From NCBI GenBank assembly GCA_013151655.1, contig JAADHX010000485.1:1-6919 (forward strand): a DNA stretch of 6,919 nucleotides, given 5' to 3'. The stretch comes from Actinomycetota bacterium (lineage in GTDB: Bacteria > Actinomycetota > Acidimicrobiia > Acidimicrobiales > Poriferisodalaceae). Positions 1-6,502 of this stretch are shown piece after piece. Numbering within the stretch: the stretch's first letter is position 1; every line of letters begins with the position of its first letter. The position numbers and the translations under genes are program-made. The notes beneath the pieces were generated by a model that did not search any database, was not told the origin of the DNA, and saw only the letters and a program-made list of their open reading frames with translations.

Positions 1-417
1 GACAGCGGCCAACATGACGGCAAGGAATCGTTCGACCACGAGCTGGCTGTGATCGAGAGCTTGGCCACCCAAGAACTCGAGTTCGTTGCGCTCTGCCATT
101 CCGGCAATCGACGCTGCCGCTAGAGGAAGGGTCAGAGCCACTAGGACAATAGGCAAAACTAGCGAGAAAAAGGTTGCGTCGAGGTGTCCGACCGTGCTGT
201 CGAGCGAGGTGTCATTGGTTAGACCGAGCAGTCCGGCAACTCCCAGTGGTAGATCACCGGCGAGCGTGCTGGCACCCGACCGCGAGCGGAGGTTCGGCGC
301 GGTAAGGATCGCACCGCCGGCAAGTACGAGCAGAACTACCGAGGTCGCGAGGGACGGAATCTGAGCATCGGTCTTGTACTGGCGCATCGATACGCCAAAT
401 CGTGGTTTGACGAGCAT
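1..417 (-). CDS. ABC-2 type transporter permease, N-terminal part (runs off the left edge)
   Basis: Only the first 139 residues lie in the window; my own translation of the minus strand from ATG at 417 is open to position 1. A short basic cytoplasmic N-terminus (MLVKPRFGVSMRQYK) leads into a first membrane helix at about residues 20-40. A polar extracytoplasmic loop follows, then a second helix at about 83-106. The segment after it (IAGMAERNELEFLGG, then SQLVVERFLA) resembles the coupling region of ABC-2 exporter permeases, where relatives carry IAGEEERGTLELL and then a conserved segment entering the next helix. Such permeases are usually about 260-280 residues with six helices. The start overlaps the stop of the ATP-binding gene (TGATG) and has no recognisable Shine-Dalgarno sequence, so translation is probably coupled. 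Together the two would form an efflux-type ABC transporter; the substrate cannot be read from sequence. The family call is by residue pattern and gene pairing and is fairly firm; the rest of the protein is unseen. Confidence 0.75.
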   Translation of the reverse strand, partial: MLVKPRFGVSMRQYKTDAQIPSLATSVVLLVLAGGAILTAPNLRSRSGASTLAGDLPLGVAGLLGLTNDTSLDSTVGHLDATFFSLVLPIVLVALTLPLAAASIAGMAERNELEFLGGQALDHSQLVVERFLAVMLAAV

Positions 418-1310
418 CAGGAGTTGTCGGCCAGCAATCTGTGGTCGGTCATTAGCTCTTCGAGTCCCGGCTGTCGAACCGTTGAATCGATGAGTCCGGC
501 GGGTCGAACTGCATCGATCAGCTTGTCGGTCGAGCCAACCGAGAGCACTCTTGCGGTGTTTCCTTGTACGACTAGATCGAGCACGCCAGGCAACGAACGG
601 AGAGCAGATTCGTTTGGAGCAGAAGAAAACTCGAGTTCGGTTCGTTGCCTTACCCGACTTCTAAGTGTGCTTAGTGGGCCATCGGCAATGATGCGTCCGT
701 TGTCGAGCAGGAGTACTCGATCGCTCATTCGCTCGGCCAGGCTGAGATCCCTGGCCGAAGCCATCACGGTGACCTGATCGCTAAGTGAACCAAGAATTTC
801 GGCCGCGAGCTCGCGGAATCGGCCTGATCCGGCGAGAGGTTCATCGAGCAAGAACAAATCAGGCTGTTTCTGAACCGCGGCTAGCAGGGCAACGATATGG
901 CGCTCTTCATCGTCGAGTTCGCGAAGCTTGTCATCGGGACCGACGTCGAGGGCGGGCAGAACTGTGGACCGCAGCGACACGTCTGGGTCGGATCGCTTGA
1001 ACTCGGCCATCCTGTCGAGGAACTCGCCGACTGCAAGGTTGCGGGGAAGACTGACGCTCGCCGGTACCCAGCCGGTCAGACGGCGCACCTGGTACGAACC
1101 TCGCGAGGTGTCGAAACCGCCTACCCTGGCCCGGCCAGCAGTCGGGTGAACAAGGTTGACAAGCAAACGAAACAGCGTCGTTTTGCCAGACTGAGGTTGA
1201 CCAATAATCGCGACGCGCTGACCGGTGTCGATCTCAATATCGACACCGTCGATGGCGGTTACGTTGCCATAACGTTTGGTTAACCCCTCGGTCTGGACGA
1301 CCGCTTGCAT
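417..1310 (-). CDS. ABC transporter ATP-binding protein with degenerate catalytic motifs
   Basis: A 297-residue nucleotide-binding subunit of an ABC-2 (drug/export) type transporter. The ATG at 1310 was chosen because GGAGG lies 4 bases upstream and the family N-terminus (VVQTEGLTKRYGNVTAIDGVDIEI) begins right after it. The frame stays open 40 codons further upstream, but that extension has no family resemblance. Walker A is GQPQSGKT (37-44, K43) and Walker B is DLFLLDE (151-157). Aligned by spacing to typical members, the Q-loop Gln is Ala84, the LSGG signature is LDDE (132-135), the D-loop after DEP reads LAGSG, and the H-loop His is Arg187 (SARDL). The region from DRVLLLDNGRIIADG onward is normal. 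The roughly 85-residue C-terminal extension, ending in PGLEELMTDH, matches the regulatory tail common in DrrA/CcmA-like subunits. The gene overlaps the permease gene downstream, so the two are one operon. ATP binding looks possible; hydrolysis by canonical residues is doubtful. Confidence 0.9.
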   Translation of the reverse strand: MQAVVQTEGLTKRYGNVTAIDGVDIEIDTGQRVAIIGQPQSGKTTLFRLLVNLVHPTAGRARVGGFDTSRGSYQVRRLTGWVPASVSLPRNLAVGEFLDRMAEFKRSDPDVSLRSTVLPALDVGPDDKLRELDDEERHIVALLAAVQKQPDLFLLDEPLAGSGRFRELAAEILGSLSDQVTVMASARDLSLAERMSDRVLLLDNGRIIADGPLSTLRSRVRQRTELEFSSAPNESALRSLPGVLDLVVQGNTARVLSVGSTDKLIDAVRPAGLIDSTVRQPGLEELMTDHRLLADNS

Positions 1311-1314
1311 CGCG

Positions 1315-1319
1315 CCTCC
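1315..1319 (-). promoter_or_regulatory. Shine-Dalgarno sequence of the ABC ATP-binding gene
   Basis: GGAGG reads on the minus strand 4 bases before ATG at 1310. It decides the start in favour of the 297-residue product over the in-frame GTG at 1430, which would add 40 unrelated residues. Confidence 0.8.
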
Positions 1320-1431
1320 GTTAGAGTGGCGAATATCCCAGTCTGACACCTCGACGGGGCATCTGGCGAGCGCGACAGGATTTGTTAACCATTCCCGCGA
1401 GTCCATCGAGCGCAAAGTGGACACCTCCACC

Positions 1432-1449
1432 AGGGCGGAACGACGCCCT
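1432..1449 (-). terminator. Possible hairpin after the secreted-protein gene
   Basis: A perfect 6-bp stem AGGGCG/CGCCCT with a 6-base loop begins 5 bases after the TGA of the 628-residue gene. No T-run follows it, so it is not a standard intrinsic terminator. It could still cause pausing or protect the mRNA 3' end. The remaining gap to the ABC gene (about 1311-1431) shows no gene and no promoter I would defend. Confidence 0.35.
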
Positions 1450-1454
1450 ACCGG

Positions 1455-3341
1455 TCAGCCGACTTTCGTCCATGTGCCGCATTGGGCGTTTGCGCTGAAC
1501 CCGATGTCGGTTGGGGCAATTGTGACTGTTGCCGATTCCGCTCGAGCAAACCCGGTCGCGATCCGGTGGTACTCGCTTTCGGGTGCGAAGTTTGCAAGGC
1601 GCCTCCACCAACAGCTAGTCGTTGCGCCTGGCGCTTGGGCCTCGCTCGTCCAGACGCCAGGCGAAATGTCGGATCCGACGCGGTACTCGCCGCTGCCGAA
1701 CGGATCATCGGGTGACGATCGCCGCGACGTCAGGTCAGAAGTGAGAAGCGAACATCCGCTGAGGTGGACAGCGGCGTCGATCGGGAGAATTTCGATATAG
1801 GTGGGGTCTGAAAGGACGCTCGAGCGCCAGCGGCTGTCAGAGATCGAGCCAGTGCCACCGAACCCGATTAGACGCTCGACTTCACAGGCATCGCCTGCTT
1901 CAGCTACTCGCCACACACCCGGCAAGACATCGACACCAATAATCAAGGTGACGTCTTGGGCATCGGGCGGCGTCACGTCGGCGGTGAGCGATGCCGTAGT
2001 CGGGCTCAGGTCGGGCGACCAAGTGCCGCACTCGGGCGACGCGCCAAATTCGGTGTCGATGGCGGCGAGAGTCACGATTGTGTGGGAGCTGGTCACGGGG
2101 TTGTCGCTCGTTGGTATGTTCGCTCCGACTCGGAGGCTCCACGTGCAGCCAGAGCCGGCCGAACGAGCTCGGTAGGTCCCGGGGGCGATGTCAAGGCCGA
2201 CGCGGTAAGTGCCAGGTCCGAAGTCGGACGGTTGGAGGGAGCCAGCGTCTAGGCCTTCACACACAACTCCGTCGCCATCAGTGTCGAGCCCAGCAGGGTC
2301 GCCGTAGAAAGGGGAGTAGGCGTCGAACCAGCGTTGGGCGTCGCCCTGGCTGGCAAAGTCCGAACAGTTCGACGAGTCGCCAGGGTCAGCTGGAATGGCT
2401 GGAGAGACCGACGGACCGACGCGAGGGGCAACGCCCGGAAGGAAGCGAACCAGCGCTGGCTGTCCCGACGTCGTCGTGTTTCCGAATGGGAACAGGGTTC
2501 CATCTGATTGGACCATGATGTAGCCGGTCCGGTCACGAAGAACCGCTACCGACACAACTCGCGCTGGCGCCCCATCCAACGGTTGGCGCGGCTTGGCCTG
2601 GAATCCAGGTATCGACCCGTGGAATGCAGACTCGCCGAAGTTGAATATTCCACCATCGGCGGCAACCAATAGGTAACCGCTGCCTTGGGGGATCAACCCT
2701 GTCATGGGCTCGGCAAGAGATGTGCCGGGTGGCAGAGCCGTCGGGACTGAGCCGAAGAACTTGGCATCGCCGAACGAGAACATGCCGCCATCCGCGCCGA
2801 CTAACCAATAGCCCTCGCCACTCAAGGTTGGGGCGATGCCGACAATCGATCCACCGAGCTGAACGCCTGGAAGTATCTCCGGTATCGATCCGAGGAACAC
2901 GGCATCACCAAATGCAAAGATGCCGCCATCTTCACCGAGGAGGTAGTAGCCAAGCCCAGACGGTGTTGGTGCCGAATCGATTATTGGGCCAGTGAGGCTG
3001 AGGTGAGATACGTCTCCAAATTGCCCAGCGTCGCCATAGGCAATCGCTTGCCCTTTGTTGGTGAATATCCAATACCCGAGGCCCGATGGTGTTAGTGACA
3101 TCGCCACCGCTGATTCGTCGCTGGCTAGGGCCGGCGAGCCTCCAAAATACGTTGCGTTGCCAAATGTATGAATCCGTCCCACATCGTCCAAGACGTAGTA
3201 GCCAGATTCGTCGGTGGTGAACTCGACGTCGACCGCCACTGGTGCAGCCACCGACGCGTGAGCTGCCGACGCCGTGAGGAGAACCGCGGCTAACAGCATC
3301 GATAGCCCCAAAAATGTCCCTGTTAGAATTGTTCGATACAC
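1455..3341 (-). CDS. Secreted multidomain protein: six GYW/DGG/FGDA repeats, Excalibur domain, three Cys-paired repeats
   Basis: A 628-residue exported protein of unknown function. The start is GTG at 3341, with AGGGGGAG 6 bases upstream. Residues 1-29 form a signal peptide: R3, a hydrophobic core, and a likely cleavage site after AHA at 27-29. Six repeats of the pattern GYWLVGxDGGIFxFGDAxFxGS begin at residues 47, 89, 131, 177, 222 and 273. Spacing is 42-51 residues, as expected for beta-propeller-like blades (inference). A Pro/Ala-rich linker (about 301-321) leads to an Excalibur domain: NCSDF at 325-329, then DTDGDGVVCE at 353-362, a DxDxDG calcium-binding loop with a likely C326-C361 disulfide. 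Three C-terminal repeats (about 375-441, 456-535 and 548-628) share VGxDIxPGxW/Y followed by paired cysteines: C399/C438, C486/C530 and C577/C621. The outer two end in CGTW. There is no LPxTG or membrane anchor, so it is probably released or bound non-covalently to the envelope. A role in surface binding or adhesion is only a guess. Confidence 0.9.
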   Translation of the reverse strand: MYRTILTGTFLGLSMLLAAVLLTASAAHASVAAPVAVDVEFTTDESGYYVLDDVGRIHTFGNATYFGGSPALASDESAVAMSLTPSGLGYWIFTNKGQAIAYGDAGQFGDVSHLSLTGPIIDSAPTPSGLGYYLLGEDGGIFAFGDAVFLGSIPEILPGVQLGGSIVGIAPTLSGEGYWLVGADGGMFSFGDAKFFGSVPTALPPGTSLAEPMTGLIPQGSGYLLVAADGGIFNFGESAFHGSIPGFQAKPRQPLDGAPARVVSVAVLRDRTGYIMVQSDGTLFPFGNTTTSGQPALVRFLPGVAPRVGPSVSPAIPADPGDSSNCSDFASQGDAQRWFDAYSPFYGDPAGLDTDGDGVVCEGLDAGSLQPSDFGPGTYRVGLDIAPGTYRARSAGSGCTWSLRVGANIPTSDNPVTSSHTIVTLAAIDTEFGASPECGTWSPDLSPTTASLTADVTPPDAQDVTLIIGVDVLPGVWRVAEAGDACEVERLIGFGGTGSISDSRWRSSVLSDPTYIEILPIDAAVHLSGCSLLTSDLTSRRSSPDDPFGSGEYRVGSDISPGVWTSEAQAPGATTSCWWRRLANFAPESEYHRIATGFARAESATVTIAPTDIGFSANAQCGTWTKVG

Positions 3342-3347
3342 CGAACG

Positions 3348-3355
3348 CTCCCCCT
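3348..3355 (-). promoter_or_regulatory. Shine-Dalgarno sequence of the secreted-protein gene
   Basis: AGGGGGAG lies 6 bases before the GTG at 3341. It supports that GTG as the true start, and the resulting N-terminus is a complete signal peptide. Confidence 0.7.
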
Positions 3356-3367
3356 GTAACGCACCTG

Positions 3368-3396
3368 AGCGTAGAGCGGTCGGTTGAGCACTTCAA
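3368..3396 (-). promoter_or_regulatory. Candidate housekeeping-sigma promoter of the secreted-protein gene
   Basis: On the minus strand TTGAAG (3396-3391) and TACGCT (3373-3368) are separated by exactly 17 bases. This fits the TTGACA / TAnnnT pattern of actinobacterial principal-sigma promoters. Transcription would begin near 3361 and give a leader of about 20 bases that includes the Shine-Dalgarno sequence. It lies between the CDF remnant and the gene, where a promoter is expected. The call is by eye; one matching hexamer pair in GC-rich DNA can arise by chance. Confidence 0.5.
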
Positions 3397-3463
3397 GGCG
3401 TATCCGTTGACGGACCCGTCGCTCGATACGTGAGAGTCGCTGGGTGCCCTTGCGTTCGTCGGC

Positions 3464-3798
3464 CTAAGACACCTGCGGGGTAGCGTCGTAAACTTCGCGG
3501 GCTAGGACCGCGGCAATCGCAGTTAGTAGTAGTCCGATGATGAGGGTGCCGATGCCGTCCCAGCCCGGCCATCGGCCCTAGATCCTCAAGCAACACCACT
3601 GGCAACTCAGGAACACGGGCATCGCGTATGAAGTCGACCCAGCTCTGACCCGGTTGTTTGGCCTTTCGCGATTCTTGGATGGCTATGTTTAGCGAGAACT
3701 AGCGCTCGCGGCCGTATCCGAACTGGTGTTGTTCGGTCGCTGCACGTTTGGAGCAGCAGGGCGGCAACGATCGCCTTCGTACTCCCGCCTGCCGCTAT
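3464..3798 (-). pseudogene. Cation diffusion facilitator (CDF) metal transporter, multiply deleted remnant
   Basis: CDF proteins export Zn2+, Fe2+ or Mn2+ against protons through six membrane helices and end in a cytoplasmic domain; usual length is about 300 residues. Here only 335 bases remain, in three frames, with family blocks in order. Block A (3798-3751), AGGSTKAIVAALL, matches the N-terminus. Block B (3752-3702) holds SKRAATEQHQFGYGRER, containing the hallmark HPFGYGRER. An in-frame TAG at 3701-3699 follows. Block C (3698-3561) runs from FSLNIAIQE to PELPVVLLEDLG. Block D (3562-3494), WDGIGTLIIGLLL and on, is the last helix, in another frame. A tail VYDATPQVS and TAG (3493-3464) resembles the family C-terminus (EPDVYD...). 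Helices 1-2, 3-4 and 5, the metal-site Asp/His residues among them, and most of the C-terminal domain are missing. The expected ATG is ATA at 3798-3796, overlapping the sdhB stop. The family match is from memory of conserved motifs, but several independent motifs agree in order. Confidence 0.85.
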
Positions 3799-4586
3799 CA
3801 GTTCCGGCCCGCGAGTTTCCGGTTCTTGAACTTCGACATGGCGTAGTCGCGGTTCATGTAGGCAATGTAATCGAGGCTGATTTCCTTAGGACAGGCCTCG
3901 TAACATTCGCCGTGGTTGGTGCATGAGCCGAAGAAGTCTTCCATGGTCTCGACCATCGCCTCGGAGCGGCGCCAGCGCTCGGGTTGGCCTTGAGGCAACA
4001 GGTTTAGGTGCTGCATCTTGGCCGCTGTGAATAGCTGGGCTGCGGAGTTGGGGCACGCTGCAACGCACGCTCCACAACCGATGCACGCGGCGGCATCCAT
4101 GGCTGCATCGGAGGTGTCCTTGGGAACCGGGATGAGATTTGCGTCTGGTGCTGCCCCGGTGTTTATCGAAATGTAGCCGCCGGCTTCGACGATGCGGTCG
4201 AGCGGCGACCTGTCGACAACTAGGTCCTTGATGATCGGAAACGACTTGGCCCGCCACGGTTCGATCACGACCTCGGCACCGGTTTCGAACTTGCGCATGT
4301 GCAGTTGGCAAGTGGTCGTAGCTTTCTCGGGCCCGTGAGCCCGACCGTCGATCATGAGGTTGCACGTACCGCAGATGCCCTCTCGGCAATCGTGATCGAA
4401 CTCGATCGGTACTTCGCCGTCGGCGATCAGGTTTTCGTTGACGATGTCGAGCATCTCAAGGAACGACATGTCCTCGCTGATGTCTTTGGCCGGGATGGTC
4501 TGAAATGAGCCTGGGGCATCGGGGCCCTCTTGGCGCCACACCTTTAGGGTGAGATCGAGAGTCTTTGCGTCTGGGTTGCCGCTCAC
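3798..4586 (-). CDS. sdhB: Succinate dehydrogenase/fumarate reductase iron-sulfur subunit
   Basis: A 262-residue subunit that passes electrons from the FAD of SdhA through three iron-sulfur clusters to quinone at SdhC, at the cytoplasmic face of the membrane. The N-terminal ferredoxin domain carries the [2Fe-2S] ligands C67, C72, C75 and C93 (CREGICGTC, then TTTCQLH). The C-terminal domain has C168, C171, C174 and C232 for [4Fe-4S] and C178, C222 and C228 for [3Fe-4S]; the spacing is the same as in E. coli SdhB. All eleven ligands are present, so the protein looks functional. The start is GTG at 4586, overlapping the sdhA stop as GTGA, with AAAGGAG 6 bases upstream. The frame is open 30 codons further into sdhA, but that extension has no Shine-Dalgarno sequence and is not SdhB-like. 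It is the last intact gene of sdhCAB; a decayed CDF gene follows directly. Confidence 0.96.
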   Translation of the reverse strand: MSGNPDAKTLDLTLKVWRQEGPDAPGSFQTIPAKDISEDMSFLEMLDIVNENLIADGEVPIEFDHDCREGICGTCNLMIDGRAHGPEKATTTCQLHMRKFETGAEVVIEPWRAKSFPIIKDLVVDRSPLDRIVEAGGYISINTGAAPDANLIPVPKDTSDAAMDAAACIGCGACVAACPNSAAQLFTAAKMQHLNLLPQGQPERWRRSEAMVETMEDFFGSCTNHGECYEACPKEISLDYIAYMNRDYAMSKFKNRKLAGRN

Positions 4587-6502
4587 TTGTAGCTCCTTTG
4601 TGTCAACGCCACGTTCTCGAACTCGAGTTCTTCTTTGTGTCGAGTTTGGGTTGAGTCTGGTCCGGTCCATTCCCAAGCGGCGACGTGACGGAAGTTGTCG
4701 TCGTCGCGTTTGGCTTCGCCTTCTTCAGTCTGGTGTTCTGTCCTGAAGTGACCACCACAACTCTCTTCGCGAGCTAGTGCGTCGCGGGCCATCAGCTCGG
4801 CGAGTTCGAAGAAGTCAGCAACCCGGCCAACCTTCTCGAGGCTCGAGTTGAGGTTGTCACCCGATCCGGGAACGTTGACGTCTTTTTCGAACTCGCTCTT
4901 GAGAGTTGGTATCTCGGTGATGGCCTTTTCGAGTCCGGCACTATCGCGTTCCATACCGATGTAGTCCCAGACCAGCTTGCCGAGTTCTCGGTGGTACCAA
5001 TCGACCGACTTGGTGCCCTTGTTCGAGAGCCACCGCTTGGACTCATCTTCGATTCCAGCAATGGATTCGGCGAACACCGGGTCGCTAGTCGAGACTGGGT
5101 CGGTGCCAAGCTTGGCGGCCAGTTGGTCGCCAATTGTGTATGGCAACACGAAATAGCCGTCGGCCAAACCTTGCATCAACGCCGAAGCACCCAGCCGGTT
5201 TGCGCCGTGGTCGGAGAAGTTGGCTTCGCCAATGGCGTAACAACCTGGGATCGAGGTCATGAGGTTGTAGTCGACCCACAATCCACCCATTGTGTAGTGG
5301 GTGGCCGGGTAGATGCGCATTGGCCTTTCGTATGGATTTTCACCGGTGATGCGTTCGTACATGTCGAACAAGTTGCCGTATTTCTCGGTGATGGTTTCGA
5401 TGCCGTCGCGCCCAATCGCCTCGGTTAGGTCGAGGTAGACGCCGTTCTTGAGTGGTCCGACACCGCGGCCTTGGTCGACGACCGTTTTGGCGTTGCGAGA
5501 GGCCACGTCGCGAGGCACCAGGTTGCCGAACGCCGGGTACTTTTCTTCGAGGTAGTAGTACCGTTCGTCTTCGGCGATCTGACTAGCAGCGCGATTCTCG
5601 TCGAGATCGCGTGGCACCCAGATTCGACCATCGTTTCGCAGCGACTCCGACATTAAGGTGAGCTTCGACTGGAATTCGTCCGATGCTGGGATGCACGTTG
5701 GGTGAATTTGGGTGTAACAAGGGTTGGCGAAGTAGGCGCCCTTGCGGTGAGCTCGCCAAGCTGCGGTGACGTTGCAGGCCATGGCGTTGGTGGACAGGTA
5801 ATACACGTTGCCGTAACCGCCAGTGGCCAAGACCACAGCGTGTCCAGAATGTGCCTGTACTTCGCCGGTGAGAAGGTCGCGAGTGACGATGCCCGCAGCT
5901 TCTCCGTCCTTGATCACGAGGTCGAGCATCTCGGAGCGGGTAAACAACTCGACGTTGCCGACAGCAATTTGGCGAGCCAACGCTTGGTAGGCACCGAGCA
6001 GCAGCTGCTGACCCGTCTGGCCTCTGGCGTAGAACGTTCGGCTTACCTGAGCTCCGCCGAACGAACGGTTGTCGAGGAGGCCGCCATACTCGCGAGCAAA
6101 CGGTACGCCTTGTGCCGTTGCTTGATCGATGATGTCGACCGATGCCTCGGCTAGACGGTGCACGTTGGCTTCTCGGCTGCGATAGTCGCCGCCCTTCACC
6201 GTGTCGTAGAACAACCGGTAGATCGAGTCGCCGTCGTTCTGGTAGTTCTTGGCGCCGTTGATTCCGCCTTGGGCCGCAATCGAGTGGGCCCGTCTCGGCG
6301 AATCGTGGAAGGTGAAGACCTTCACCTTGTAACCAAGCTCGGACATGGTGGCCGCCGCTGCCGCTCCGGCTAGCCCGGTACCAACCACAATGACTTCGAA
6401 TTTTCGCTTGTTGTTGGGGTTGACCAGCTTCATGGAGAACTTATGGTTCGTCCACTTTTCGCCGATGTCGCCGGCTGGAACCTTTGCGTCAGGAACTGTC
6501 AT
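4583..6502 (-). CDS. sdhA: Succinate dehydrogenase/fumarate reductase flavoprotein subunit
   Basis: A 639-residue catalytic subunit that oxidises succinate to fumarate (or the reverse) in the TCA cycle/respiratory chain. The N-terminal FAD-binding fold has VIVVGTGLAGAAAA with GxGxxG at 41-46. The covalent flavin attachment site is H73 in RAHSIAAQGG. Substrate-site residues are visible by motif: H267 (HPTC), R331 (VPRDVASR), H402 (THYTMGG) and R436 (HGANRLGAS). GEAN at 425-428 belongs to the second FAD-contact region. The C-terminal part has REESCGGHFR (579-587), typical of the longer B. subtilis/actinobacterial subgroup rather than the E. coli type. Length and order (C-A-B) fit that subgroup, which normally uses menaquinone with a di-heme SdhC. 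ATG at 6502 overlaps the sdhC stop (ATGA), with GGAGGT 6 bases upstream. No damage is seen. The direction of reaction in the cell cannot be read from sequence. Confidence 0.97.
   Translation of the reverse strand: MTVPDAKVPAGDIGEKWTNHKFSMKLVNPNNKRKFEVIVVGTGLAGAAAAATMSELGYKVKVFTFHDSPRRAHSIAAQGGINGAKNYQNDGDSIYRLFYDTVKGGDYRSREANVHRLAEASVDIIDQATAQGVPFAREYGGLLDNRSFGGAQVSRTFYARGQTGQQLLLGAYQALARQIAVGNVELFTRSEMLDLVIKDGEAAGIVTRDLLTGEVQAHSGHAVVLATGGYGNVYYLSTNAMACNVTAAWRAHRKGAYFANPCYTQIHPTCIPASDEFQSKLTLMSESLRNDGRIWVPRDLDENRAASQIAEDERYYYLEEKYPAFGNLVPRDVASRNAKTVVDQGRGVGPLKNGVYLDLTEAIGRDGIETITEKYGNLFDMYERITGENPYERPMRIYPATHYTMGGLWVDYNLMTSIPGCYAIGEANFSDHGANRLGASALMQGLADGYFVLPYTIGDQLAAKLGTDPVSTSDPVFAESIAGIEDESKRWLSNKGTKSVDWYHRELGKLVWDYIGMERDSAGLEKAITEIPTLKSEFEKDVNVPGSGDNLNSSLEKVGRVADFFELAELMARDALAREESCGGHFRTEHQTEEGEAKRDDDNFRHVAAWEWTGPDSTQTRHKEELEFENVALTQRSYK
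4593..4599 (-). promoter_or_regulatory. Shine-Dalgarno sequence of sdhB
   Basis: AAAGGAG lies inside the last codons of sdhA, 6 bases before GTG at 4586. It fixes the sdhB start at the GTGA overlap rather than at codons further inside sdhA. Confidence 0.8.

Noticed and set aside
424..1283. Plus-strand open frames opposite the ABC gene, and similar ones opposite the secreted-protein and sdh genes.
   Set aside because: They are antisense shadows of strongly supported minus-strand genes in GC-rich DNA, with no domain pattern.
1311..1430. 40-residue N-terminal extension of the ABC ATP-binding protein from GTG at 1430.
   Set aside because: It has no family resemblance, while the ATG at 1310 has a strong Shine-Dalgarno sequence directly before the conserved domain.
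2932..3396. A 154-codon minus-strand open frame overlapping the start of the secreted-protein gene.
   Set aside because: It runs in another frame through the signal peptide and repeats of the 628-residue protein, has no domain pattern, and covers the candidate promoter.
3397..3463. Open frame after the CDF stop reading SRIERRVRQRIRLEVLN, considered as more CDF C-terminal sequence.
   Set aside because: The resemblance to the family's C-terminal helix is too weak, and the stop at 3464-3466 already fits the natural end of the gene.
3393..3605. A 70-codon minus-strand open frame beginning PVVLLEDLG.
   Set aside because: It starts inside conserved block C of the CDF remnant and leaves the family frame after about 15 residues; the rest is Arg/His/Pro-rich out-of-frame translation.
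3692..3709. GCGAG/CTCGC inverted repeat considered as the sdh operon terminator.
   Set aside because: The stem is only 5 bp with an 8-base loop and no T-run, and it lies inside the CDF remnant at a deletion junction.
4587..4676. 30-residue N-terminal extension of SdhB inside sdhA.
   Set aside because: It is Arg-rich shadow translation of the sdhA 3' end; the GTG at 4586 has the proper overlap and ribosome binding site.
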